DNA of 64,000 nucleotides from Paenibacillus sp. VTT E-133291. Lineage in GTDB: Bacteria > Bacillota > Bacilli > Paenibacillales > Paenibacillaceae. Positions 52,141-60,585 of this stretch are shown in pieces. Position numbers and translations under genes: made by a program. The DNA lies in NCBI RefSeq assembly GCF_002264395.1, contig NZ_NFVA01000014.1:1-64000 (forward strand), given 5' to 3'. Every line of letters starts with the position of its first letter. Position 1 is the first letter of the stretch. The notes beneath the pieces are model-generated. The model did no database searches, was not told the origin of the DNA, and saw only the letters and a program-made list of their open reading frames with translations.

Positions 52141-54046
52141 TCTAGCCAGAAGAAATATAGCACGAAACTTTTCTCAATATTTTTTATACATTGCTTCGAT
52201 GGTGTTTAGTATCATCATTTACTTTACATTTGTGACCTTGAAATATAGTGACACGATAGCAGAACAGACGGCTTCATCCCAAAAACTAGGTTCACTAATG
52301 AGTGGAGCCGCAGTCATTCTCTTCTTTTTCGTGGTCATATTTATAGTGTATTCCAATTCATTTTTTATGAAAAAACGTAAAAAAGAAGTGGCATTGTATG
52401 CGCTGCTTGGTGTTCGTAATCGTCAGATAGGCTTTATGCTCTTTTTTGAAAATCTATTATTAGGATTATTCTCTTTAGTAGTAGGGATTGTACTGGGGTT
52501 CCTTTGTTCAAAAGGGTTTATGACGATTTTGATTCATTTAATGGGATATAACGTTATAGCACCCTTTACATTTTCAGCGGCGGCAGCAATGAACACTGCT
52601 ATCGTATTTCTGATTATTTTCTTAGTCACATCCTTTCAAGGCTATCGCTTGATTTATCAATTTAAACTGATTGATTTATTTCATGCTTCAAAAAAGGGAG
52701 AAGTGGCGCCCAAATCATCGATGATCGTTGCTGTACTTGGAATATTGCTAATTGTCTTAGGGTATTGGCTCGCGATGCAGGATTTATTCACTTCTAACGT
52801 ATGGGCTCAAATTGGATTTCTTATGACGGTATTCATTATTTTAACAACGGTTATTATGGGTACTTTTTTATTGTTCCACAGTGTGACTGGATTTGTGTTG
52901 GCGATGATTAAGAAAAATGAAAAGTGGCTGTGGAAAGGCCTTCATGTAATGACTATTTCACAGCTGCTCTACCGTATCCGTGGGAATGCCCGAACATTAA
53001 CAGTGATTGCGGTGTTAAGTGCTACGACAGTAACTGCCGGTGGAGCGGTATATAGTCTTTATTACAATACGAATGACTCAGCGAAAACGATTAATCCGAA
53101 TACCTTTATGTATCAATCAACAGATTCAGAAATAGATAGGCAAGTGAGTGCTGTGCTATCAGATACAAAATACGATAAAAAATTTGAAGCACTATCCATT
53201 ACGTTTCATACGAAAGAGTTAAACTCACCATCCACATTCGATAGCTCTGATAAAAGAGAATATACAGTTATCGATGAAAAAACCTACAACCAATTAGCGA
53301 GTGTACAACATAAAGAAAAATTAAATGTAAATGATGGCTACGCGGTTATTTTAGATATCGGATATGACAAAAGATTCTCACCTATATATACAGGAAAAAC
53401 TATAACAACAGGCAACGGCCATCCACTCACATTCCAAAGCTTTAACACGCAAACCGTATTGAATGTAGGTACAGCAGGTATAACCGTAGTAGTCTCAGAT
53501 GATCAGTATGAAATATTGCAAAATGATGGGAAAGTGCAGCACTATCGTGTCCTCGGGGTAGATCATGCCTCAGTAGATTTATCTCAAAAAATTGCAAATC
53601 AATTACCAGAAGAAGCGCTATTTTCAAGTGGTCCGCAAGATTACCAAACAAGCTTGGAAGGTGTCGGCTCTCTACTGTTTATCGGAAGTTTTCTGGGTCT
53701 CGTATTTCTGGCTGCAACAGGCAGTATCATTTACTTTAAGGTATTAACTGAGGCAGAAGAAGATAAATCTCAGTACAATATGCTGCATAAAATGGGTGTC
53801 AATGCAAAAGAAATGCGAAAATCCATTGCGTCACAGGTATTCATTATCTTTGTAGTACCGCTCACAGTTGGGTTATTGCACAGTGTAGTAGCTTTAAAAG
53901 CCTTCTCTAGTCTAATGATGATGGACTTAGCAAAACCTGTGTTGCTCTGGATGATTGCTTATACCGTAATTTACGGATTGTATTATTTGTTAACCGTAGC
54001 TTCTTACAATCGTATTATCACACTAAATAATAGAACAGAAGGATGA
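52127..54046 (+). CDS. BceB-type FtsX-domain ABC permease
   Basis: 639 residues with about ten membrane helices and a large extracellular domain between helices 7 and 8 (about residues 320-510), the sensory region of BceB-type permeases. Two FtsX units frame it: KKRKKEVALYALLGVRNRQIGFMLFFENLLLG in the first and DKSQYNMLHKMGVNAKEMRKSIASQVFIIFVVPL in the second (regions only). In characterised systems the permease also signals to a histidine kinase. Here the kinase is convergent and lies after yxeA. Overlaps the ATPase gene; its stop overlaps the leader of the YxeA gene. Confidence 0.93.
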   Translation: MTLFSLARRNIARNFSQYFLYIASMVFSIIIYFTFVTLKYSDTIAEQTASSQKLGSLMSGAAVILFFFVVIFIVYSNSFFMKKRKKEVALYALLGVRNRQIGFMLFFENLLLGLFSLVVGIVLGFLCSKGFMTILIHLMGYNVIAPFTFSAAAAMNTAIVFLIIFLVTSFQGYRLIYQFKLIDLFHASKKGEVAPKSSMIVAVLGILLIVLGYWLAMQDLFTSNVWAQIGFLMTVFIILTTVIMGTFLLFHSVTGFVLAMIKKNEKWLWKGLHVMTISQLLYRIRGNARTLTVIAVLSATTVTAGGAVYSLYYNTNDSAKTINPNTFMYQSTDSEIDRQVSAVLSDTKYDKKFEALSITFHTKELNSPSTFDSSDKREYTVIDEKTYNQLASVQHKEKLNVNDGYAVILDIGYDKRFSPIYTGKTITTGNGHPLTFQSFNTQTVLNVGTAGITVVVSDDQYEILQNDGKVQHYRVLGVDHASVDLSQKIANQLPEEALFSSGPQDYQTSLEGVGSLLFIGSFLGLVFLAATGSIIYFKVLTEAEEDKSQYNMLHKMGVNAKEMRKSIASQVFIIFVVPLTVGLLHSVVALKAFSSLMMMDLAKPVLLWMIAYTVIYGLYYLLTVASYNRIITLNNRTEG

Positions 54047-54051
54047 TTGAG

Positions 54052-54405
54052 ATGAAAAAATTTCTAATTACTATTGGTATTTTGTTTGTTATAGGAGCTG
54101 CAGGTGTCTTTGCTCTAGCTAAATTTGACTTCAATCGCTTTAATGCCGATAATTACTATTTACAAATAACAAAGGATGGGGAAGCCCATGAATATAAACT
54201 GAACGATGGTACAGTGATGACTTCCTATTCGTATACACTGGAAGCTACAAATGCCAAAGGTGAAACCATTCCACTCCAATTTAATGCACAAAAAAATCTT
54301 CGCAAAGGAGCGTACTTGAAAATGTATGTAAAAAAAGGTGATCAAGTATCCTCATTCGATGAAGTGAAATTAGAGGATATTCCGCTAAAGGCACTAAAAA
54401 ACTAA
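54052..54405 (+). CDS. YxeA-family (DUF1093) small secreted/membrane protein
   Basis: 117 residues from ATG 54052 (AGAAGGA 8 nt upstream). An N-terminal helix (MKKFLITIGILFVIGAAGVFALA) is followed by the YxeA domain: DNYYLQITKDG, EYKLNDGTVMTSYSYTLEATNAKG, LRKGAYLKMYVKKGDQVSSFDEV, LKAL. This family accompanies BceAB/YxdLM-type operons in Bacillus (yxdJKLM-yxeA); its exact biochemical role is unknown. Closed by a terminator. Confidence 0.85.
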   Translation: MKKFLITIGILFVIGAAGVFALAKFDFNRFNADNYYLQITKDGEAHEYKLNDGTVMTSYSYTLEATNAKGETIPLQFNAQKNLRKGAYLKMYVKKGDQVSSFDEVKLEDIPLKALKN

Positions 54406-54415
54406 TAGATTGAAG

Positions 54416-54460
54416 AAGGGCTGTCTCCAATAAAGTAAGTGGAGTACAGCCCTTTTTTCT
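54416..54460. terminator. Intrinsic terminator between convergent units
   Basis: Stem AAGGGCTGT-CTCC (54416-54428) / GGAG-T-ACAGCCCTT (54441-54454), followed by six Ts. It closes the ABC-yxeA operon and may also serve the convergent kinase gene. Confidence 0.8.
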
Positions 54461-54487
54461 GCCTAATGAGTAAATAAGGCAATTGTA

Positions 54488-55879
54488 TTATAAAAGTATA
54501 GTAATGGTGGTTCCGGTATTTTCAACGCTCGTCAAATCGAGTTTCCCCTCATGAGCCCAAATAATGTCTCTTGCGATGGCCATTCCGAGTCCAGTTCCAT
54601 GTGTGCTTGTAGTATTTGTACCCCGATAGTAGCGCTCAAATACCTGTTCCAGATCTTTAGCCGGAATACCCTGGCCATTATCAGAAATTGTAATTTGGGT
54701 ATGCGGATGAATGGTTTCCACTCGAATCTTCACCACGACATTTTCATCGTTATGCACCAGCGCGTTGTAGATAAAGTTAAGGATCGCTCGTTTTAGTAAC
54801 TTTTTATCTACATTATATACGGCTGTAACCTCATTTGCCTCAAACTCTATTTGCCGTTCACCAAAGGTCGGGTCATTTAAAAGTTCAATCGTCATTTCTC
54901 GTAGAAACTGAACGAGATTTACTTCTTCAAATTGCAGGGATAGCTGGTGATTACGCAAACGCGTCGTTAAATTGAGGTCATCTAACAAATCTTTCATATA
55001 CATCGATTTACTCTTGATAATTGCTGTGTAGTCCTGTAATTCTTGTGCTGTTAAATCTGTGGCACTGTCGTTTATAAATTCTGCATACCCTTGAATAGAA
55101 GCGAGTGGTGTTTTCATGTCATGTGAAACATTACTAATCCATTCCTCACGCATTTGGTCGAGATGCTTACGTTCCTCTTCATGTCGATCGAGCTTTTCAG
55201 ATAGCTCATTCATATTACGAAACACATCTTCATACACACCTTTGGGAGTAGGCATTTTCTTAAAACGTCGTTCCCTGAGCTGTTGAATACCCTCTATTAA
55301 TGTATGAAGTGGTGCAGTTAACTTTTTCCCAAATAAAAATCCAATGATAATTACAATAAGAACATCAACGATAAGAAAAATGGAGAGAAAAATATTAACA
55401 TCTTTAAAAATTTTAGCGTAGTCATAGGTCATTACATAGCGGCCTATTTTCGGATTTTGAATCCCTAAAAAGTAGCTGAAATTTTGGGCTGTGCTGACAA
55501 AAACAGTCGTGCTTGCATCTAATTCTTTATACTTATACATTTGTACGATTTCAATAGGAGAATACGCTGTTTGCAATTCTTCAGGGGCATAAAAGGCTGC
55601 TACTTGCTCCCCTTGGTCATTCAAAAATTGTACCCAGGCGCTCATTTCCTGTAGTTTTTTGAGGCCATCTTCGTTGACAACGGGTCTGCCGGATTGTAGT
55701 TCTACATATTGTGAAAAGGTCCGGCTAAAGGTTTCTGCAGATGCTTCTTCAGTGCCGAAATTATTGTTTTTTAGCTGTAAAAAGAATATAAAAAGGAATA
55801 AAATCGCATTTACTATACCAACGATCACAACAATAGTCATGACCGATCTTAAAAAACGGAGTGTCAATTTCCATTTCAA
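54488..55879 (-). CDS. Sensor histidine kinase with extracellular sensor and HAMP domain
   Basis: 463 residues; TTG start preceded by GGTGAG. Helix 1 (about 9-34), extracytoplasmic domain of about 130 residues, helix 2 (about 165-187), HAMP, then HisKA with phospho-acceptor His253 in NVSHDMKTP and an HATPase with NFIYNALVHN, DNGQGIP and GTGLGMAI. The partner is the response regulator 6 nt upstream. This architecture differs from the short intramembrane-sensing kinases usually paired with BceAB transporters, so it may sense directly. Confidence 0.9.
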   Translation of the reverse strand: MKWKLTLRFLRSVMTIVVIVGIVNAILFLFIFFLQLKNNNFGTEEASAETFSRTFSQYVELQSGRPVVNEDGLKKLQEMSAWVQFLNDQGEQVAAFYAPEELQTAYSPIEIVQMYKYKELDASTTVFVSTAQNFSYFLGIQNPKIGRYVMTYDYAKIFKDVNIFLSIFLIVDVLIVIIIGFLFGKKLTAPLHTLIEGIQQLRERRFKKMPTPKGVYEDVFRNMNELSEKLDRHEEERKHLDQMREEWISNVSHDMKTPLASIQGYAEFINDSATDLTAQELQDYTAIIKSKSMYMKDLLDDLNLTTRLRNHQLSLQFEEVNLVQFLREMTIELLNDPTFGERQIEFEANEVTAVYNVDKKLLKRAILNFIYNALVHNDENVVVKIRVETIHPHTQITISDNGQGIPAKDLEQVFERYYRGTNTTSTHGTGLGMAIARDIIWAHEGKLDLTSVENTGTTITILL

Positions 55880-55885
55880 CTTATC

Positions 55886-56587
55886 TCACCCCTTGGTATG
55901 TAATTTATAACCTAACCCTTTAACCGTTAATATAAAGGCGGGCTTTGAAGGGTCTGCCTCAATTTTTTCGCGTAAGCGGCGAATATGTACCATCACTGTA
56001 TTATCGGAACCAAAAAAATCTTCACCCCATACCTGTTCAAACAAGGTTTCTTTGCTTATGATCTGATTCGGATGATGCATGAAACAGCTCATTAAACCGA
56101 CTTCTTTGGCGGTAAGCACAAGGGGTTCGCCATTCTTTTTTAATTCTGTCTCATTGGCACTAAGCTCAAAGGGGCCTACTTGCAAACTTTTCGGAGCCTT
56201 TTTTTCCTCTGTAAAGCCAGCTCTTCTCAGCTGTGCTTTTACCCGATAAGCGACTTCTTTTGGACTAAACGGTTTAGTGATATAATCATCGCCACCTATT
56301 GCCAGTCCTAACAGCTTATTAATTTCCTCATCCTTTGCAGACATAAATAAGATCGGTACATTTGATGTTTCCCGAATTTTCCTGCATAAGTCATATCCTT
56401 CTCCATCTGGCAGCATAATATCAAGCAAGATAAGTTCAGGATTATACTCCTGAAACTTGTCCCATCCCTCTGCAACTGTCCCGGCCGTTACAACGTCTGC
56501 AATACCTTCTTTATGTAAAACTGCCTTCATCAGACGAGCTAAATCATCTTCATCGTCTATGATTAATACCCATTTATGACTTGCCAT
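55886..56587 (-). CDS. OmpR/PhoB-family response regulator
   Basis: 233 residues. Receiver domain with acidic pair DD (11-12), phosphoacceptor Asp56 in LILLDIMLPDG and Lys in ITKPF; C-terminal winged helix with LTAKEVGLMSCFMHHPNQIISKETLFEQVWGEDFF (region only) and VMVHIRRLREKIE. It precedes and is co-transcribed with the histidine kinase. Candidate binder of the TGTAAGGTT-N13-TGTAAGGTT repeats upstream of the ABC operon and the DUF418 gene. Confidence 0.93.
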   Translation of the reverse strand: MASHKWVLIIDDEDDLARLMKAVLHKEGIADVVTAGTVAEGWDKFQEYNPELILLDIMLPDGEGYDLCRKIRETSNVPILFMSAKDEEINKLLGLAIGGDDYITKPFSPKEVAYRVKAQLRRAGFTEEKKAPKSLQVGPFELSANETELKKNGEPLVLTAKEVGLMSCFMHHPNQIISKETLFEQVWGEDFFGSDNTVMVHIRRLREKIEADPSKPAFILTVKGLGYKLHTKG

Positions 56588-56675
56588 TTGTTTCCCTCCA
56601 AATCCGTCTTTATGTACATTATTACATTATAAAGGACTCTTTATTTCTTGCGCAAAAAAATCGCAAAAGAAAGGC

Positions 56676-56942
56676 TTGCATGAAGATGGATATTACTTAG
56701 ACGAACATAGCAAAGCAATAATCGGTGATTTATTAAAATTCATTCTAGAAATACCCAAATCAGGTAAGGAGGAGAAATTGTTTCGCCCCCTGCCTTCCAT
56801 GGCATTGATCTGCACTGTATATGGCCCTTTGAAGATGTTCGCTAAAATGATGGAAGAAAGTGAGTTACTGTATTGGCTTGAGCTCGAAGAAGAACTTACA
56901 GACAGCTTTTGGAATGCCATTAGATTGCAGGGAGTCTGCTGA
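56676..56942 (+). pseudogene. Doubtful 88-codon ORF or gene fragment
   Basis: Open from a TTG at 56676; no ATG and no ribosome site at workable distance. The product is acidic and helical (KAIIGDLLKFILEIPKSG, MALICTVYGPLKMFAKMMEE), resembling the C-terminal half of a helical regulator such as a TetR family protein. This fits a truncated regulator of the MMPL exporter whose remnants follow. Evidence is position and composition only. Confidence 0.3.
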
Positions 56943-56974
56943 TTTTCAGACTAAGGAGCATTAGGTTCCTTTGT

Positions 56975-57880
56975 CACTACTTGATAACGATGCCGAATAT
57001 GGAAAAGCTGGTGCAGGAGAAAGGGCAAATAAAGATACCTGATACTGCACAAAGCGCTCTGGCAAATATGATGTTAAAAACCATGAATGAGAGTAACAAA
57101 GAAACATTTGATATCATTGCGGTATTTAACAGCGGCAGCAATGAGGCCCTAACCGATACAAAAAAGTATTCTATTGCCTCAGTCATCAAGGCATTGCAGG
57201 ATAAAAAATCCTAGCTTGGAATCACCGAAATGACTACACACCTAAATGGCAAGGAGTTGGAGAAGCAGTTAGTGAATAATTTGGTACAAAGCAAACCAGA
57301 GCTGGCAAACGACCCTAATGTTCAGCAAACTTTGGCAATAGCGGAAAAAACCGCTGTGCTGCAATCAGGCGTGACTCAAATTAATGATGGACAAAAGCAA
57401 TTGCTGGGTGTTCTGAATGACCTGCAGAACCAGATGGGGAAGCTGGAATCTGGTCTATCTACTAGTAGTGAAGGTCTTGATAAAGTAAGCGGTGGTTTGA
57501 AAGATGCGCAAAAATTCTTAAGCGATTTTAGCAAATCCAAGACAACGGAAAGATTCTACATTCCGCAAAAAATTCCTGATGATGCGGTATAACGAGCTTG
57601 AAGGGGATGTTGGATCAAGAATTGAGTGGCATCACGTTATATGGTTGGTGTAGTATTGTCTGCTGCCTTTATTCTAGGAGGCACCTGCGCCGCGTTGATT
57701 CCTTCGGGCGTAATGACACTTATACAGGTAGCATTCGTATTAATCATTGCACTATTATTACTAAGTGTAGCGGCCATGCCGGTGTTCTTGACTGCATTAA
57801 AGCAGCTTGCTAGCAAATTAAATGGTTCAAGCAACGGTGCTACACCAAAGAATGCAGTTGACAAATCGGGTCATATTTAG
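56975..57880 (+). pseudogene. Remnant of an MMPL/YdgH-type RND exporter
   Basis: Three separated blocks. 56981-57214 reads MPNMEKLVQEKGQIKIPD, SNKETFDIIAVFNSG and SVIKALQDKK, the periplasmic start of MMPL exporters without its first helix. 57230-57592 reads LNGKELEKQLVNNL, QSGVTQINDGQKQLLGVL and ends FYIPQKIPDDA, the coiled mid-region. 57626-57880 reads VGVVLSAAFILGGTCAALIPSGVMTLIQVAFVLIIALLLLS, the final membrane helices. The central transmembrane bundle (hundreds of residues) is missing, and blocks are in different frames, so the exporter is dead. Confidence 0.75.
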
Positions 57881-57943
57881 ACGGCAGTAAAATTTAAAAA
57901 TACATGCGTTATACGTATGCTGAGAACAATAGAAAGAATCTTC

Positions 57944-57970
57944 GGGGACCTTTGTGGTCCCTTGTTTCAC
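57944..57970 (+). terminator. Weak terminator-like hairpin
   Basis: Stem GGGACC (57945-57950) / GGTCCC (57956-57961), followed by TTGTTTC. It may end readthrough from the pseudogene. I see nothing coding between 57881 and 58185. Confidence 0.4.
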
Positions 57971-58185
57971 CATATCAGAAAGTATATAATTATCGACTAT
58001 ACCTTACAACTTTATTACGCTATAATCAACGTAAAGTCACCAGATGACCTAAGAGTAGGATAATTTTAATAGATTAATTAATATTAGCTTTTGATATGCC
58101 AAAGCGTATTTTGTTATTGAAATAGGTTGTTTATATTGTTTATGATATTATTTAAGGTGTTAATTAAATCTAGAGTAGGTAGATT

Positions 58186-59049
58186 ATGAGTCTAAATGAC
58201 AACGTATTAATTAAAATTCGTGAGATGCGAGAGAGTTTTACACCAGTTGAACGATTGGTCGGAGATTACATTTTAGAAAATACGGAAGAGATCCCTCATT
58301 TGTCGATTAAGGAATTGGCTCAATCGAGTAAGACAAGCGATGCATCTGTCCTTCGTTTCTGTAAGACGATGGGTTACAGCGGATACCGCAATTTTATTGT
58401 GAGTATATCGGCATCTTTGGGTTCTCGTGATGAGGATTCAAAGGCTCAATATACAGATATTCAGCCAGGTGATGATCTCTCGACAATTATATCAAATATT
58501 TCATTGAATAATTGCAAGTCCATTGAGGATACGCTTAGTGTTATTGATCGAAAAGAAATTACAAGAGCTGTAGAATTACTATGTCATAGTAAGCGTATTG
58601 TTTTCTTTGGAATAGGTGCTTCGGGACTCGTTTGTATGGACGGGGAACAGAAGTTCTCGCGAATTAATAAGATGTGTCATGCCTATACAGATGGTCATAG
58701 TCAGCTCACGGCAGCAACTTTACTTGAGAAAGAGGATGTTGCCATTTTCATTTCTAACTCTGGAGCAACTAGTGATATTATTGATGCACTGGAAATTGCC
58801 CAAAAGAATAGAGCGAAATGTATTGCGATTACGAAGTACAATAAAAGTGAGCTTGCGGAGCGGGCGGATATTGTACTGAGCATATCCACACCTGAAATAA
58901 CAATCCGCAGTGGGGCTATGGGCTCGCGTATTGCGATGCTTACGATCATCGACATATTATTTGCTGGTGTCGCAAGTGCAGAATATGAAGAAGTAAAAAC
59001 CTACTTAACAAAAACGCATAATATATTAAAGAAAAAACTTAGAAATTAG
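58186..59049 (+). CDS. RpiR/MurR-family transcriptional regulator
   Basis: 287 residues. N-terminal RpiR helix-turn-helix (about 1-77: FTPVERLVGDYILENTEEIPHLSIKELAQSSKTSDASVLRFCKTMGYSGYRNF, region only) and C-terminal SIS domain (about 120-260) with FFGIGASGLVCMDGEQKFSRI and the sugar-phosphate Ser loop ISNSGATSDIIDAL. RpiR proteins with SIS domains bind phosphosugars; MurR senses N-acetylmuramic acid 6-phosphate. It lies 570 bp upstream of murQ in the same direction, which fits control of the MurNAc operon. Confidence 0.85.
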   Translation: MSLNDNVLIKIREMRESFTPVERLVGDYILENTEEIPHLSIKELAQSSKTSDASVLRFCKTMGYSGYRNFIVSISASLGSRDEDSKAQYTDIQPGDDLSTIISNISLNNCKSIEDTLSVIDRKEITRAVELLCHSKRIVFFGIGASGLVCMDGEQKFSRINKMCHAYTDGHSQLTAATLLEKEDVAIFISNSGATSDIIDALEIAQKNRAKCIAITKYNKSELAERADIVLSISTPEITIRSGAMGSRIAMLTIIDILFAGVASAEYEEVKTYLTKTHNILKKKLRN

Positions 59050-59072
59050 GTTCTGATAGAATGAATGTGGAG

Positions 59073-59109
59073 GAAAGCATTGATCATGGATCAATGCTTT
59101 CTTTTTTTT
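59073..59109 (+). terminator. Intrinsic terminator
   Basis: Perfect 13-bp stem GAAAGCATTGATC (59073-59085) / GATCAATGCTTTC (59089-59101) with a 3-nt loop, followed by eight Ts. It terminates the regulator transcript, so murQ must have its own promoter. Confidence 0.93.
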
Positions 59110-59273
59110 GTATTTCATTCACTTATTCGTGTACTAAAATGTACTACTTATCAATCCATGTCAGATTATCTACATGATGAATACGTTGATCTAATGAATA
59201 TAATAAGTAGTTTAATTCAATAATTAATAGCTTGGCACACAATTATGAGGAAGAAAATGAATGGAATCGAAGA

Positions 59274-59319
59274 CGAAACATCATCCGGTTGAACACGGAT
59301 GATGTAACTTTATGTTTCG
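59274..59319 (+). other. Structured hairpin upstream of murQ
   Basis: Inner perfect stem ACATCATCCG (59278-59287) / CGGATGATGT (59296-59305), extended by outer CGAAAC/GTTTCG arms with a bulge. No T-run. It may be a leader RNA element or a terminator-like fold of an unannotated short transcript; purpose unknown. Confidence 0.4.
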
Positions 59320-59416
59320 TTTGGAGCGATAATCAGCAAATAATACATTTTTTAAAATCGCTTTAACCTTAGAGCCATAGCGATCAAAGCAATTGGTAAG
59401 AATTTAAATTACATCT

Positions 59417-59430
59417 TGTAAGCGCTTTAT
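59417..59430. promoter_or_regulatory. cre-like site upstream of murQ
   Basis: TGTAAGCGCTTTAT matches the CcpA cre consensus at 12 of 14 positions. It lies about 195 bp before murQ, and would allow catabolite repression of the MurNAc operon. Unverified. Confidence 0.4.
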
Positions 59431-59622
59431 ATATGTGGTATAACATAGTATGTAAGGAATGAAATAAAACATCAGAATATAATTTCTTTATGAAATTATA
59501 TTTCAAAATCTATTGACGAAGCGATGGTGTTGTATTAGTATAAGAACATAATAATTGTAAGTTAATCTAACTTGCTTTGTTAATTCTATGACAGATTGAG
59601 GCTGGGAAGAAGGAGGATGGCT

Positions 59623-60528
59623 ATGAATGACTACCTTGCGGGATTGACAACAGAGGCTGTGAATCCAGACACATTAATGATTGATGAATGTACTACGGAA
59701 GAAATGATCCAGTTAATGAATCAACAAGATGCACTGGTCCCCAGAGCTATAGCTGAGGAGATTCCGCAGATTGCAAAGGCGGTAGATATTCTACATCATA
59801 GGTTGTCTAATGGTGGAAGAATGTTTTACATAGGAGCTGGCTCATCAGGAAGATTAGGTGTTCTGGATGCTTCCGAATGTCCTCCTACCTTTGGTACAGA
59901 TCCTTCCTTGGTGCAGGGCTATATTGCTGGTGGTGATATTGCTTTGCGTACTGCGGTTGAAGGCTGTGAAGACGATATGGATGAAGGGATCGCATTAATC
60001 GAAAGCATTGGTGTAACAAACAAAGATGTACTTATTGGGATTTCGGCAAGCGGTAGTGCAAACTACGTTATTGCAGCTTTAGCGAAAGCAAAGGAACTTG
60101 GAGCAGCCACTATCGGTGTTTGTAACAACAGAGGCTCAAAGTTCGAACCCATTGTAGATGTTTGTATAACACCTGTTGTAGGACCGGAGGTCATTAGCGG
60201 TTCGACTCGATTAAAGGCAGGAACTGCTCAGAAGTTGGTGCTTAATATGCTGACAACATGCACAATGGTCAAGTTAGGAAAAACGTACAACAACTTGATG
60301 GTTGATCTGAAGGCTAGTAATTTTAAGCTCGTTGATCGCTCGATTCGTATCATCATGAACACGACTGGTGTAGATACATCAACCGCCGCAGAAACACTTG
60401 AAAAAGCATCTATGAACTGTAAGCTGGCAATTATGATGATTAAATCGGGGTTAGATGCAAAAGAAGCAGAACAAGTACTTAATGCAAACGGAGGACGCTT
60501 GAAACAGGCAATCTCATCATTGGCTTAG
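59623..60528 (+). CDS. murQ: N-acetylmuramic acid 6-phosphate etherase
   Basis: 301 residues from ATG 59623 (AAGGAGG spacing 7; ATG 59617 overlaps the site). SIS-domain etherase with the family hallmark FYIGAGSSGRLGVLDASECPPTFGTDP (region only), GISASGSANYVIAAL, and the C-terminal helical tail ANGGRLKQAI. It cleaves the lactyl ether of MurNAc 6-phosphate to GlcNAc 6-phosphate and D-lactate in the cytoplasm. The operon continues with an ABC importer and anmK, so it processes imported or recycled muramic sugars. Confidence 0.95.
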   Translation: MNDYLAGLTTEAVNPDTLMIDECTTEEMIQLMNQQDALVPRAIAEEIPQIAKAVDILHHRLSNGGRMFYIGAGSSGRLGVLDASECPPTFGTDPSLVQGYIAGGDIALRTAVEGCEDDMDEGIALIESIGVTNKDVLIGISASGSANYVIAALAKAKELGAATIGVCNNRGSKFEPIVDVCITPVVGPEVISGSTRLKAGTAQKLVLNMLTTCTMVKLGKTYNNLMVDLKASNFKLVDRSIRIIMNTTGVDTSTAAETLEKASMNCKLAIMMIKSGLDAKEAEQVLNANGGRLKQAISSLA

Positions 60529-60585
60529 GTGTGAAAAGTGGAATAACAGGATGGATGCTATTAATAATTGAGGAGGCTGTTTTCG

